A stretch of DNA of 64,000 bases from the NCBI RefSeq assembly GCF_001510665.1, contig NZ_LMTI01000003.1:661379-725378 (forward strand). The letters run 5' to 3'. Positions 50,532 to 56,672 of the stretch are shown here, piece after piece. Made by a program: the position numbers and the translations under genes. The notes under the pieces were generated by a model. The model had not been told where the DNA came from. It ran no database searches and saw nothing but the letters and a program-made list of their open reading frames with translations. How positions within the stretch are numbered: position 1 is the first letter of the stretch; each line of letters begins with the position of its first letter. The DNA comes from Bacillus sp. FJAT-27445 (GTDB lineage: Bacteria > Bacillota > Bacilli > Bacillales > Cytobacillaceae).

Positions 50532-50813
50532 CTACTGCTGCATGTATTGCTGCGCATTTTGATTCTGGTGGGCATTCAAATGGCCAAGAATTTTCTCATA
50601 ATGGCGCTGGTGCATCTGGCCAACCTGCTCGGCTTCAGCCCTCATCGCTTCAATCTGGCAATGCTGCGCGTAAAAATGAGCCTTCTTTGCCGCCATTAAA
50701 TTCCACGTCAGCATATCCGTCAAATACAGTTCGTCCTTCCCCGACAACACATTTGGCGGCTGCTGCATATGCCCCTGCTGATTCTGCATACCTTGATTCT
50801 GCTGCTGTTGCAT
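50532..50813 (-). CDS. Spore coat protein, CotF-related
   Basis: 93 residues with a Gln/Asn/Met-rich N-terminus (MQQQQNQGMQNQQGHMQQ) and a helical core (LYLTDMLTWNLMAAKKAHFY) that parallels CotF-type proteins. ATG at 50813 follows GGAGGTTTTAGT. It is co-transcribed with the CotF gene downstream, and mother-cell expression late in sporulation is expected. Confidence 0.82.
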   Translation of the reverse strand: MQQQQNQGMQNQQGHMQQPPNVLSGKDELYLTDMLTWNLMAAKKAHFYAQHCQIEAMRAEAEQVGQMHQRHYEKILGHLNAHQNQNAQQYMQQ

Positions 50814-50874
50814 ACTAAAACCTCCTGAACAAAATAATCCCGCATCCATTAACATCCCCAAACCTGGAAGGAAT

Positions 50875-50916
50875 ATGCGGTGCCTGGCTCACTTGTCCTA
50901 GTTGGGTGCCTGCACA
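50875..50916. repeat. GTGCCTGGC-type element
   Basis: GCGGTGCCTGGCTC and GGGTGCCTGCAC lie 24 bases apart, a broken version of the GTGCCTGGCAC element. Confidence 0.45.
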
Positions 50917-50920
50917 ATTA

Positions 50921-50990
50921 ATCGATATAATAGAAAAATCAATCGATATAATTGGAAAATTAATCGATAAATCAAAAAATTAATCGATAT
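50921..50990. repeat. 21-bp periodic array with ATCGAT core (four units)
   Basis: ATCGAT occurs at 50921, 50942, 50963 and 50983 (spacing 21, 21, 20), each as TTAATCGATAT-like blocks in A-rich DNA. Confidence 0.85.
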
Positions 50991-51103
50991 CCTTCAATCT
51001 AACAAGATGCTCAAGAAAAAAGGCCGGTTTATTCAGTGAACTGGACTATTTTTAAGACATTTTTTTTAAAAAATTTAAGCATCAATAGACACTTTCCCTA
51101 TAA

Positions 51104-51142
51104 AAAAAAACACACAGAGAGTAAACCCCTCTGTGTGAAAAC
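51104..51142 (-). terminator. Terminator of the CWC protein gene
   Basis: On the minus strand CACACAGAG and CTCTGTGTG pair around the loop, followed by eight or nine T. Confidence 0.88.
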
Positions 51143-51151
51143 AACTGCTAT

Positions 51152-51346
51152 CTAACAGTCCACTGCCGTTTTTTCTTTGAATTCCTGCAGGCACTTCCGG
51201 CAAATGCACACCTTGTGCAAATACTCATTTGGGATTAATTCAAAAATGCCATTTGGGAATTCTTCATGTGTGCACCAGCATGGTTCGCTTTTCCCAGACA
51301 TGCACCCGTTCTCCTCCCCGCAAAGCGGGCAAATACTCCCGGACAT
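51152..51346 (-). CDS. Cysteine-rich CWC-family small protein
   Basis: 64 residues with nine or more Cys, including CPLCGEENGC, CWC and CICRKC, which fits the small cysteine-rich CWC family of likely zinc-binding proteins. Function unknown. It stands alone with its own terminator. Confidence 0.8.
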   Translation of the reverse strand: MSGSICPLCGEENGCMSGKSEPCWCTHEEFPNGIFELIPNEYLHKVCICRKCLQEFKEKTAVDC

Positions 51347-51417
51347 CGGCAGCCCCCTCCATATCAGTTTTTCTCTATTTTAAACTTTTTTAGAGGATAG
51401 TCCCACATTAAATAAAG

Positions 51418-51441
51418 AAGGCACCCGCATCGGGCGCCTCC
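51418..51441 (-). terminator. Terminator of the small spore-type protein gene
   Basis: On the minus strand GGCGCC and GGGTGCC pair loosely around CGATGC, followed by TTCTTTATTT. Confidence 0.65.
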
Positions 51442-51444
51442 GAC

Positions 51445-51579
51445 CTAATCCTTCTTAAATTGATTGTTCTGGCTGTTCACCTTATTCTTCTGATGCCGAA
51501 TATTATGCGGACCCGCATTTCCCTTCACACTCGCCGCGCTAACCCCAGCCTCCGAAGGATTCTTCTTCAACCTAGCCAT
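51445..51579 (-). CDS. Small basic protein, possibly a small acid-soluble spore protein
   Basis: 44 residues starting MARLKKNPSEAGVSAASVKG and ending NNQFKKD: basic, Asn/Gln/Lys-rich and without hydrophobic segments. The KNPSEAGVSAASVKG block looks like minor SASP families in Bacillus, but I cannot name the family with certainty. ATG at 51579 follows AGGGGTGATGTTG; the longer frame upstream is unlikely. It neighbours coat protein genes. Confidence 0.6.
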   Translation of the reverse strand: MARLKKNPSEAGVSAASVKGNAGPHNIRHQKNKVNSQNNQFKKD

Positions 51580-51692
51580 CAACATCACCCCTGCACTTAA
51601 CATGCCCAGTTTTATCATAATTAAAGAAGCCAATTAGGATGCCAAGAAGCATCGCGGGTTAAAAACCTCACAAAAACCGCAAACCATTAATC

Positions 51693-51774
51693 AAAAAAAA
51701 TCCCGGCACGAGGCCGGAAAAAAGGGTGGTCTATATATGTAGGGGGGAAGTATGAAAAGCGGGGTACTTTTCAT
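51693..51774 (-). ncRNA. C-rich small RNA, copy 1
   Basis: About 82 nt on the minus strand. 5' hairpin GTATGAAAAG / CTTTTCATAC with loop TACCCCG, then the single-stranded tract TTCCCCCCTAC, an AT-rich stretch, and terminator CCGGC-CTCGT-GCCGG with eight T. The segment CTTTTCATACTTCCCCCC is antisense to a start region of the form GGGGGG-AAGT-ATG-AAAAG, so it can pair with both ribosome site and start codon. The promoter is at 51781. Two relatives follow at 51876 and 54915. Confidence 0.75.
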
Positions 51775-51780
51775 ACTTTC

Positions 51781-51818
51781 ATCCTACCCTTCCAATATGA
51801 ACTTAACATGAACTTAAT
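51781..51818 (-). promoter_or_regulatory. Promoter of small RNA copy 1 with 11-bp direct repeats
   Basis: -10 element TAGGAT (51781-51786, minus strand). Exactly 10 bp upstream of it begin two direct repeats (plus-strand ATGAACTTAAC at 51797 and ATGAACTTAAT at 51808) with an 11-bp period, the spacing used by OmpR/PhoB-type regulators. On the minus strand this reads ATTAAG-TTCAT-GTTAAG. Confidence 0.65.
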
Positions 51819-51875
51819 GTTAAGAATTTCTAAAGATCAGCAAGCTTATGCAAGTACCCGAATCCAAATTAGAGC

Positions 51876-51961
51876 AAAAAAAGATCCGGCCTAAGCCGGA
51901 AAGTAAGACTCTATATTAAAAGAGGGGGGAGTATGAAAAAGTCTGAGGGGGTCCTTTTCAC
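51876..51961 (-). ncRNA. C-rich small RNA, copy 2
   Basis: About 86 nt on the minus strand. 5' hairpin GTGAAAAG / CTTTTTCAT with C-rich loop GACCCCCTCAGA, then CATACTCCCCCCTC, an AT-rich stretch, and terminator CCGGC-TTAG-GCCGG followed by ATC and seven T. It shares the CTTTTTCATAC-C6 core with copies 1 and 3. Promoter -10 TATGAT at 51968-51973. Confidence 0.75.
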
Positions 51962-51967
51962 AAATCC

Positions 51968-52005
51968 ATCATACCTCGCAAAGATGAACAAACTATGAAC
52001 AAACC
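51968..52005 (-). promoter_or_regulatory. Promoter of small RNA copy 2 with 11-bp direct repeats
   Basis: -10 element TATGAT (51968-51973). Repeats ATGAACAAACT (51984) and ATGAACAAACC (51995) lie 10 bp upstream, the same geometry as copy 1 with a changed second half. From 52006 to the next gene at 52282 nothing further is seen. Confidence 0.65.
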
Positions 52006-52281
52006 TTTAACATTTCCTTAAATCGCTTAAAAACGATTCATACCCATCCGAAAAAACTTTACAAAAACCTGACATGACAGCGACGCACCTTTGAGAGGCT
52101 TGCAGGTTCTCCTTCAGAAACATGTCACTTTTAAGAGCGCTTTGCTTCGTGGAGACAGTTTCAAGCAGTTCACCGTGCAAAAGTTCCATTAGCAAGTTTG
52201 TGAATATGTGGCGTTTTTTCGACGAATTAATAAAGGATTTCCCGCCGCCGTATCGAACCATTACAAAAAGGGGGATCCGAA

Positions 52282-52737
52282 ATGTACCAATACTTTAATG
52301 GCCTCGTGATCAGGGAAGGAACAGAAGGCGTTCCGGCTGAGAAAGTCGAGGCTCTTTTCGAAGATGCCGGGTGGGCAAGGAACACGCCCGACTGGCAAAA
52401 GGAGAAATTCACCTTGATTTTCAAAAACTCGACCTGGGCCTTTACAGTATGGGATAAAAACGACATGATCGCCATGGTTAGGGTTATATCCGACCAAATT
52501 ATGGCCGCCACCATCATGGACCTGGCCGTCCGCTCCGACTACCGTGGCAAAGGCATTGGACAAAAACTCGTAGCTCTCTGCCTTCAAAAACTCCCGCATG
52601 GGGACTGGTTCGCGCATACTTCCGCAAACAACTTCCCGTTCTACGATAAATGCGGATTCGAGGTAAAAGACCCGGCCAGAAACGGCACCTGCGCCTACTA
52701 TGGGTACATCCAGGCCCGCCTGAACGGGCACCGTTAA
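52282..52737 (+). CDS. GNAT-family N-acetyltransferase
   Basis: 151 residues. The acetyl-CoA loop is VRSDYRGKGIGQKLV (about residues 81-95), followed by FAHTSANNFPFYDKCGFEVKD, the typical last strand and helix. Acceptor unknown. GGGGGATCCGAA precedes ATG. Confidence 0.88.
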   Translation: MYQYFNGLVIREGTEGVPAEKVEALFEDAGWARNTPDWQKEKFTLIFKNSTWAFTVWDKNDMIAMVRVISDQIMAATIMDLAVRSDYRGKGIGQKLVALCLQKLPHGDWFAHTSANNFPFYDKCGFEVKDPARNGTCAYYGYIQARLNGHR

Positions 52738-52790
52738 AAGAAAAACTCTGAATGGTTGAAATGATTTTGAAAATGGAAAGGTTGGGGGAA

Positions 52791-53192
52791 ATGGAGTCCA
52801 AACTTATAAGAGTAGGAACAATTTACTTGCCAGTATCGAATGTGGAAGTTTCGGCTGAGTGGTATGCAGGCAAGCTTGGTGCAGGGATCAGTTACAAGGA
52901 TGGGGACAAGGCTATCGTCAATTTCGCCGGACAGAGCTTTTTCTTGGTAAAAGCCGAAGAGGGGCAAAGCGCTAACTTTCGGGATTCCTATGGCAACGAG
53001 CGTTTTTCCATTACATTTGAAGTCGATGGCCTTGAAGCGCTTGAAGCCATTCGCAGCGATTTCCTCGAAAACGGCGTAACAGCTGGCGAAATTGAAGACC
53101 GGGGCCATACTGGCCGGAACTTCGTCTTCCGTGACCGGGACGGCAACGCATTCGACGTCTGGAGCGAACTAAGCCCAGCCTTTAAAGGATAA
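52791..53192 (+). CDS. VOC/glyoxalase-superfamily protein
   Basis: About 133 residues forming two beta-alpha-beta-beta-beta units: TIYLPVSNVEVSAEWYAGKLG at the N-terminus and NFVFRDRDGNAFDVWSE at the C-terminus. Metal ligands common to the family (His/Glu) are not all evident, so enzyme activity is uncertain. ATG at 52791 is favoured by GGAAAGG 9 bases upstream. Confidence 0.85.
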   Translation: MESKLIRVGTIYLPVSNVEVSAEWYAGKLGAGISYKDGDKAIVNFAGQSFFLVKAEEGQSANFRDSYGNERFSITFEVDGLEALEAIRSDFLENGVTAGEIEDRGHTGRNFVFRDRDGNAFDVWSELSPAFKG

Positions 53193-53317
53193 CTCACCCA
53201 TGTAAAATTAGCCCACGCCCAACAAACCACATAAGTTGGATGCTTTCTTTGAGAAAGGGCCAGAAATCAATACTCAGCTCAATCTCCATTTGGAAAAGGC
53301 TTTTATAGTTGGTAAGG

Positions 53318-53340
53318 ACCCCGTTTACAAGGGGTTTTTT
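53318..53340 (+). terminator. Terminator-like hairpin
   Basis: ACCCC and GGGGT pair around GTTTACAA, followed by TTTTT. It lies 125 bases after the VOC gene with no gene between. Confidence 0.55.
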
Positions 53341-53344
53341 GAAA

Positions 53345-53425
53345 TTCCTACTAAATTCTCCTTAAGTTCCTACTCGCAGATGAAAGTGGTTTGTTTGCAG
53401 ATAAACTCGTTCTATTCAGTGATTA
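53345..53425. repeat. Degenerate 21-bp periodic stretch
   Basis: GCAGAT occurs at 53376 and 53397 (21 bp apart) and TTCCTA at 53345 and 53367 (22 bp). This is a decayed relative of the other 21-bp arrays. Confidence 0.45.
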
Positions 53426-53539
53426 CACCCTGACAAAGGGGGCCTTGCACTAATTTAAATACAAATTGTGAACATTTATTGAAATGCCTACCCAGCAAGG
53501 CCGGTTCTGGTAATATACTAACTGAAACGGGGGATGGCG

Positions 53540-54862
53540 ATGCTTTTTTGGAACATCAAAAATCGGTCAAATAACAATTCAGAAAAGGAAGTTGGCAATC
53601 TTAGCGAAGACAATCAGGCAATAAGCAGGAATCCAATCCGAAAATGGAAGCTGCTCGTTGGAGCGTTAACGGCCATCATTTGTGTCCTGGGCTTTGGCTA
53701 TGGGGCTCTCAGTTATGCCTCAACCCCTTCTTTCTGTGCCTCTTGCCATGAAATAGCACCTCAGCATGCAACTTTTCAAGCGAGTGCCCACAATCAGATA
53801 AAGTGTGTTCAATGCCATATCAAACCCAGTAAAAAAGATACACTAGTACAAAAAGTTGAGGAAGCCAAGAGGGTAGTAACCCACTTCATCAACCCGCCAA
53901 CACGGATTGTTACAAAAGTTGCAATCAGTAACGAAAATTGCGAGAAATGCCATTCGACTAACCGTTTAGTCACAGCCACCGGGGACATCATTGTCAACCA
54001 CGGTGGGCATATTGAAAAACGTATTCCATGTATCACCTGCCATAACGGAGTCGTACACGCAAAAGTAGTTGAACGAGGAATAAGCGACTCTGATACATAT
54101 CAAGTCTGGACAGAGGAAAATATCGAAAAGCTGGTTGGTGAAAAATACGAGAAACCAAATATGGGCACATGTATTGATTGCCACGCGCAAGTTAATCAGG
54201 GAAAGAGGCCATGGAAGGATAGTAGTTATATCCTCCCTGACGCCGTTGGCAGCGAGGAACTGGAAGAAGTACCCCAAAACGGCGAGGAAACTCCGGAAAT
54301 GAGGGCGGGTACCCTTGAACGACAGCTTCCTGAAAATGCCCAAAAAGTGATTCTTGAAGCAATCGGGCAGCAAAAATCCGATAGCAGGCTATCAATGCAA
54401 TGCTTCACATGCCATCAAAAAATCAATACACCAAAGAACCACGGCAACAAGGACTGGTCACAAAACCATGGCAGCTTTGCTGTTAATGAGCTCGCCGGGT
54501 GCCTTAATTGCCATAAGGATTCGCTTTGGTTGAAAAAATTAGAAAAACAGGACATCCGAGAATTGTTAACTGGAACAAAAAAGGATACCCCTTACGAGCG
54601 TAATCTTACAACTGCGACAAAGGAGTCACGTAGCAATTATTTCTGTAGCATTTGCCATGCAGAAAGTCCGGCAAACCATAAAGAACGCTACACTTGGCTA
54701 TACGATGGACACCGAAAAAATTCAGGTTCTCCTGAGGAAAGGAAAAGCTGCTTTGTTTGCCATGATAATGAAAAGCCTGAACCCGGAAAAGAAACAGAGG
54801 CTCCTTCAGATGTCTATTGCGAATTCTGCCATGAAGGCGACTTCCCGGGCGAACCTGCATGA
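53540..54862 (+). CDS. Membrane-anchored ten-heme c-type cytochrome (NapC/NirT-like N-terminus)
   Basis: About 440 residues. A cytoplasmic start and one membrane anchor (about residues 35-60, VGALTAIICVLGFGYGALSY) lead into ten CxxCH heme motifs: CASCH, CVQCH, CEKCH, CITCH, CIDCH, CFTCH, CLNCH, CSICH, CFVCH and CEFCH. The first two and their spacing resemble NapC/NirT quinol dehydrogenases. In a Gram-positive the domain would face the cell wall and could pass electrons from menaquinol to an outside acceptor. ATG at 53540 is 6 bases after GGGGG. No cytochrome maturation genes or reductase are adjacent. Confidence 0.9.
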   Translation: MLFWNIKNRSNNNSEKEVGNLSEDNQAISRNPIRKWKLLVGALTAIICVLGFGYGALSYASTPSFCASCHEIAPQHATFQASAHNQIKCVQCHIKPSKKDTLVQKVEEAKRVVTHFINPPTRIVTKVAISNENCEKCHSTNRLVTATGDIIVNHGGHIEKRIPCITCHNGVVHAKVVERGISDSDTYQVWTEENIEKLVGEKYEKPNMGTCIDCHAQVNQGKRPWKDSSYILPDAVGSEELEEVPQNGEETPEMRAGTLERQLPENAQKVILEAIGQQKSDSRLSMQCFTCHQKINTPKNHGNKDWSQNHGSFAVNELAGCLNCHKDSLWLKKLEKQDIRELLTGTKKDTPYERNLTTATKESRSNYFCSICHAESPANHKERYTWLYDGHRKNSGSPEERKSCFVCHDNEKPEPGKETEAPSDVYCEFCHEGDFPGEPA

Positions 54863-54914
54863 AGGTATAAAGAGAGCAATTAAGCGGCCCTGTTCGTTGG
54901 TAATACCTGAAAAC

Positions 54915-54991
54915 AAAAAAAGGTCCGGCACGAGGCCGGACAAAAAAGAGAATTTTTTAAAGGGGGTATGAAAAAGTTGGTTCCTTTCCAC
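54915..54991 (-). ncRNA. C-rich small RNA, copy 3
   Basis: About 77 nt on the minus strand. Short hairpin GGAAAG / CTTTTTC, then TTTTTCATACCCCCTTT, an AT-rich stretch, and terminator GTCCGGC-CTCGT-GCCGGAC followed by CTTTTTTT. The terminator loop and the CTTTTTCATAC core are the same as in copies 1 and 2 over 3 kb away. Promoter -10 TATGAT at 54998-55003. Confidence 0.72.
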
Positions 54992-54997
54992 ACACCT

Positions 54998-55024
54998 ATC
55001 ATACTGCCCAAATATGATAATTCT
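54998..55024 (-). promoter_or_regulatory. Promoter of small RNA copy 3
   Basis: -10 element TATGAT (54998-55003). A half-site ATGATAATTCT starts at 55014, the same 10-bp distance as in copies 1 and 2, but the second half-site is not preserved. Confidence 0.55.
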
Positions 55025-55118
55025 ATTACCGCCAGATTAAAAATTCGGTTAAAATTGATTACAGCGCAGTAATATTCCCTCTATATGGGATATCTACTAA
55101 AAAACTGGGGGAGAAATG

Positions 55119-55496
55119 ATGGCCAAATCACTTTTGAAGGGGATGGAAGGGGTATTCATTCCCGTAAAAGATCCGGCGGCATCTGCTAAATGGTACGAGG
55201 AGATACTAGGATTTTCACTTCTTTACATAGAAGCAGAGGCTGCGGTGATGAGAATTTCCGAACAGGCACAGACCGTCGTTTGCCTTGTGAAAACCGAGAA
55301 CCACCAGCCGATGAAATTTCCCGATAACAATTTCGGGGTCGGAAAGTATTATAACTTCATTCCTGAAGACATTGAGGAAACCTACAAATTTTTAACCGAG
55401 AAAAATGTGAAGATCAATCCAATTGGCGGGGAAGGCTCCTCAAGATTTTTCACCTTTTTTGATCCGGATGGGAATCCATTGGGCGTTTGCCAATAA
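55119..55496 (+). CDS. VOC/glyoxalase-superfamily protein
   Basis: 125 residues. GVFIPVKDPAASAKWYEEILG opens the first motif and FFTFFDPDGNPLGVCQ ends the second, the normal VOC layout. Distinct from the VOC gene at 52791. Function unknown. Two adjacent ATG codons occur; 55119 is better spaced from GGGGGAG than 55116. Confidence 0.85.
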   Translation: MAKSLLKGMEGVFIPVKDPAASAKWYEEILGFSLLYIEAEAAVMRISEQAQTVVCLVKTENHQPMKFPDNNFGVGKYYNFIPEDIEETYKFLTEKNVKINPIGGEGSSRFFTFFDPDGNPLGVCQ

Positions 55497-55627
55497 TGGG
55501 TAAGGTTGCTGCGGCAGCCATTTTTTTAAAAATAGGCACTTGGAAGGAATTGGTGAGCAGTTTGCCGAATAGTAAAATAAGGGAGATAACTGAACTTAAT
55601 TAGAAATGATTTGAGGGGAGGCAAACT

Positions 55628-55948
55628 ATGACGCATATTGAAATGCTGATGAAGGTAGCTGACTACCTTACCATTCCAGTAGTGATTATAATGATAATCG
55701 TTATTTTGCTCACTTTCCGCTCCATCATTGCTATTTTTATGCCAATTAAAAACCGCCTTGTCCAGTGTACGAATTGCATCGAGCTGATTGACGAAACTGC
55801 CCTGACCTGCAAGTATTGCAAAACTGTTATTAACAGACCCGAGAAAAAACCGAACCTATTCATTAGGATTGTAAATAATAACAAGTTTGACAGGACCCAC
55901 GACAGAATCAGAGATTTCCATAAGAAGAACAATGATCCGCGGCCTTAG
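55628..55948 (+). CDS. Small membrane protein with zinc-ribbon-like Cys pairs
   Basis: 106 residues. One membrane segment (about residues 14-38) precedes two CxxC pairs, CTNC and CKYC, spaced like a zinc ribbon, and a basic tail (FDRTHDRIRDFHKKN). Not recognised. AGGGGAGG precedes ATG. Confidence 0.75.
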   Translation: MTHIEMLMKVADYLTIPVVIIMIIVILLTFRSIIAIFMPIKNRLVQCTNCIELIDETALTCKYCKTVINRPEKKPNLFIRIVNNNKFDRTHDRIRDFHKKNNDPRP

Positions 55949-56061
55949 TCTGAACTCAAACCGGCAAGCCAATTTTGAAAAAACTGAAAAATTAGGTATT
56001 GCCAGCAGTGTATAAATATTGTAATATGTGGAAACAACAATAGGAACTTCCGATTTTTAAA

Positions 56062-56352
56062 AGCGATGATGAGGGCATGGGGTACTTTTTCGGTTTCCAG
56101 AGAGGGAAGAAAAGCTGCGATCTTCCTAACGCAGGAAAGTATCTTACCACCTACTGAGCTGCATTGGGGAACCGAAGTATCCAATGCCGTCTTTGCTACG
56201 TTACAGCGCCAAAGCCGTAAGCAGCTGGCACTTTACACGGGAATGTTCCGCTTGAAAAAGCGAAAACTCGTGGCCAGGTATGCTTATGGAAAATTGGGTG
56301 GAACCACGGGTAACACACTCGTCCCTTTCCGAGGGATGGGTGTGTTTTTTGT
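56062..56352 (+). promoter_or_regulatory. T-box riboswitch 1 of the thrS leader (specifier ACC)
   Basis: Landmarks in order: GCGATGATGAGGGCATGG (stem I base), the AGAGAGGGAAG region, a specifier loop with ACC (Thr) in TATCTTACCACC, the T-box core TTGGGTGGAACCACGG, and terminator ACACACTCGTCCC / GGGATGGGTGTGT followed by T. Uncharged tRNA-Thr should stabilise the antiterminator. Confidence 0.93.
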
Positions 56353-56373
56353 TTTTTTAAAAAAATAAGAAAT

Positions 56374-56648
56374 CACGATGATAAGGACATGAATTGTTTT
56401 TCCGGTTTCCAGAGAGGGAAGGGTGCTGCGAACTTCCTAACGCAGGAAAACAATTTACCGCCTTGGAGCCGCATCGGTGAACAAGAGTATCCGATGCCGT
56501 AAATGCTGCGTTAAAGCACCAAAGCCATAAGCAACCGCCATTTTACAAGGAATGTATCGCTCCGCACAGGCGAGGTTTGCTTATGGGAAATTGGGTGGAA
56601 CCACGGGTTATGCGCACTCGTCCCTTGCTTAGGGACGGGTGTTTTTTA
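56374..56648 (+). promoter_or_regulatory. T-box riboswitch 2 of the thrS leader (specifier ACC)
   Basis: A second complete T-box: CACGATGATAAGGAC, AGAGAGGGAAGGG, specifier ACC in CAATTTACCGCC, core TTGGGTGGAACCACGG, and terminator CACTCGTCCCT / AGGGACGGGTG followed by TTTTTT. It lies directly after the first, so transcription must pass two terminators before thrS. Confidence 0.93.
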
Positions 56649-56672
56649 TTTTTAAAAAAGGAGAGGAAAACG

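Noticed and set aside
51751..51820. Plus-strand mini-ORF after AGGGGGGAAGT, starting MKSGVLF
   Set aside because: The equivalent plus-strand frames in the other two copies do not agree in length or ending, whereas promoter, hairpin and terminator on the minus strand agree in all three.
51932..51996. Plus-strand mini-ORF starting MKKSEGVLF
   Set aside because: Same reason: the apparent ribosome site and ATG are the complement of the small RNA core.
55949..56368. 100-codon plus-strand frame from 56066
   Set aside because: It lies entirely in T-box leader RNA with clear structural landmarks.
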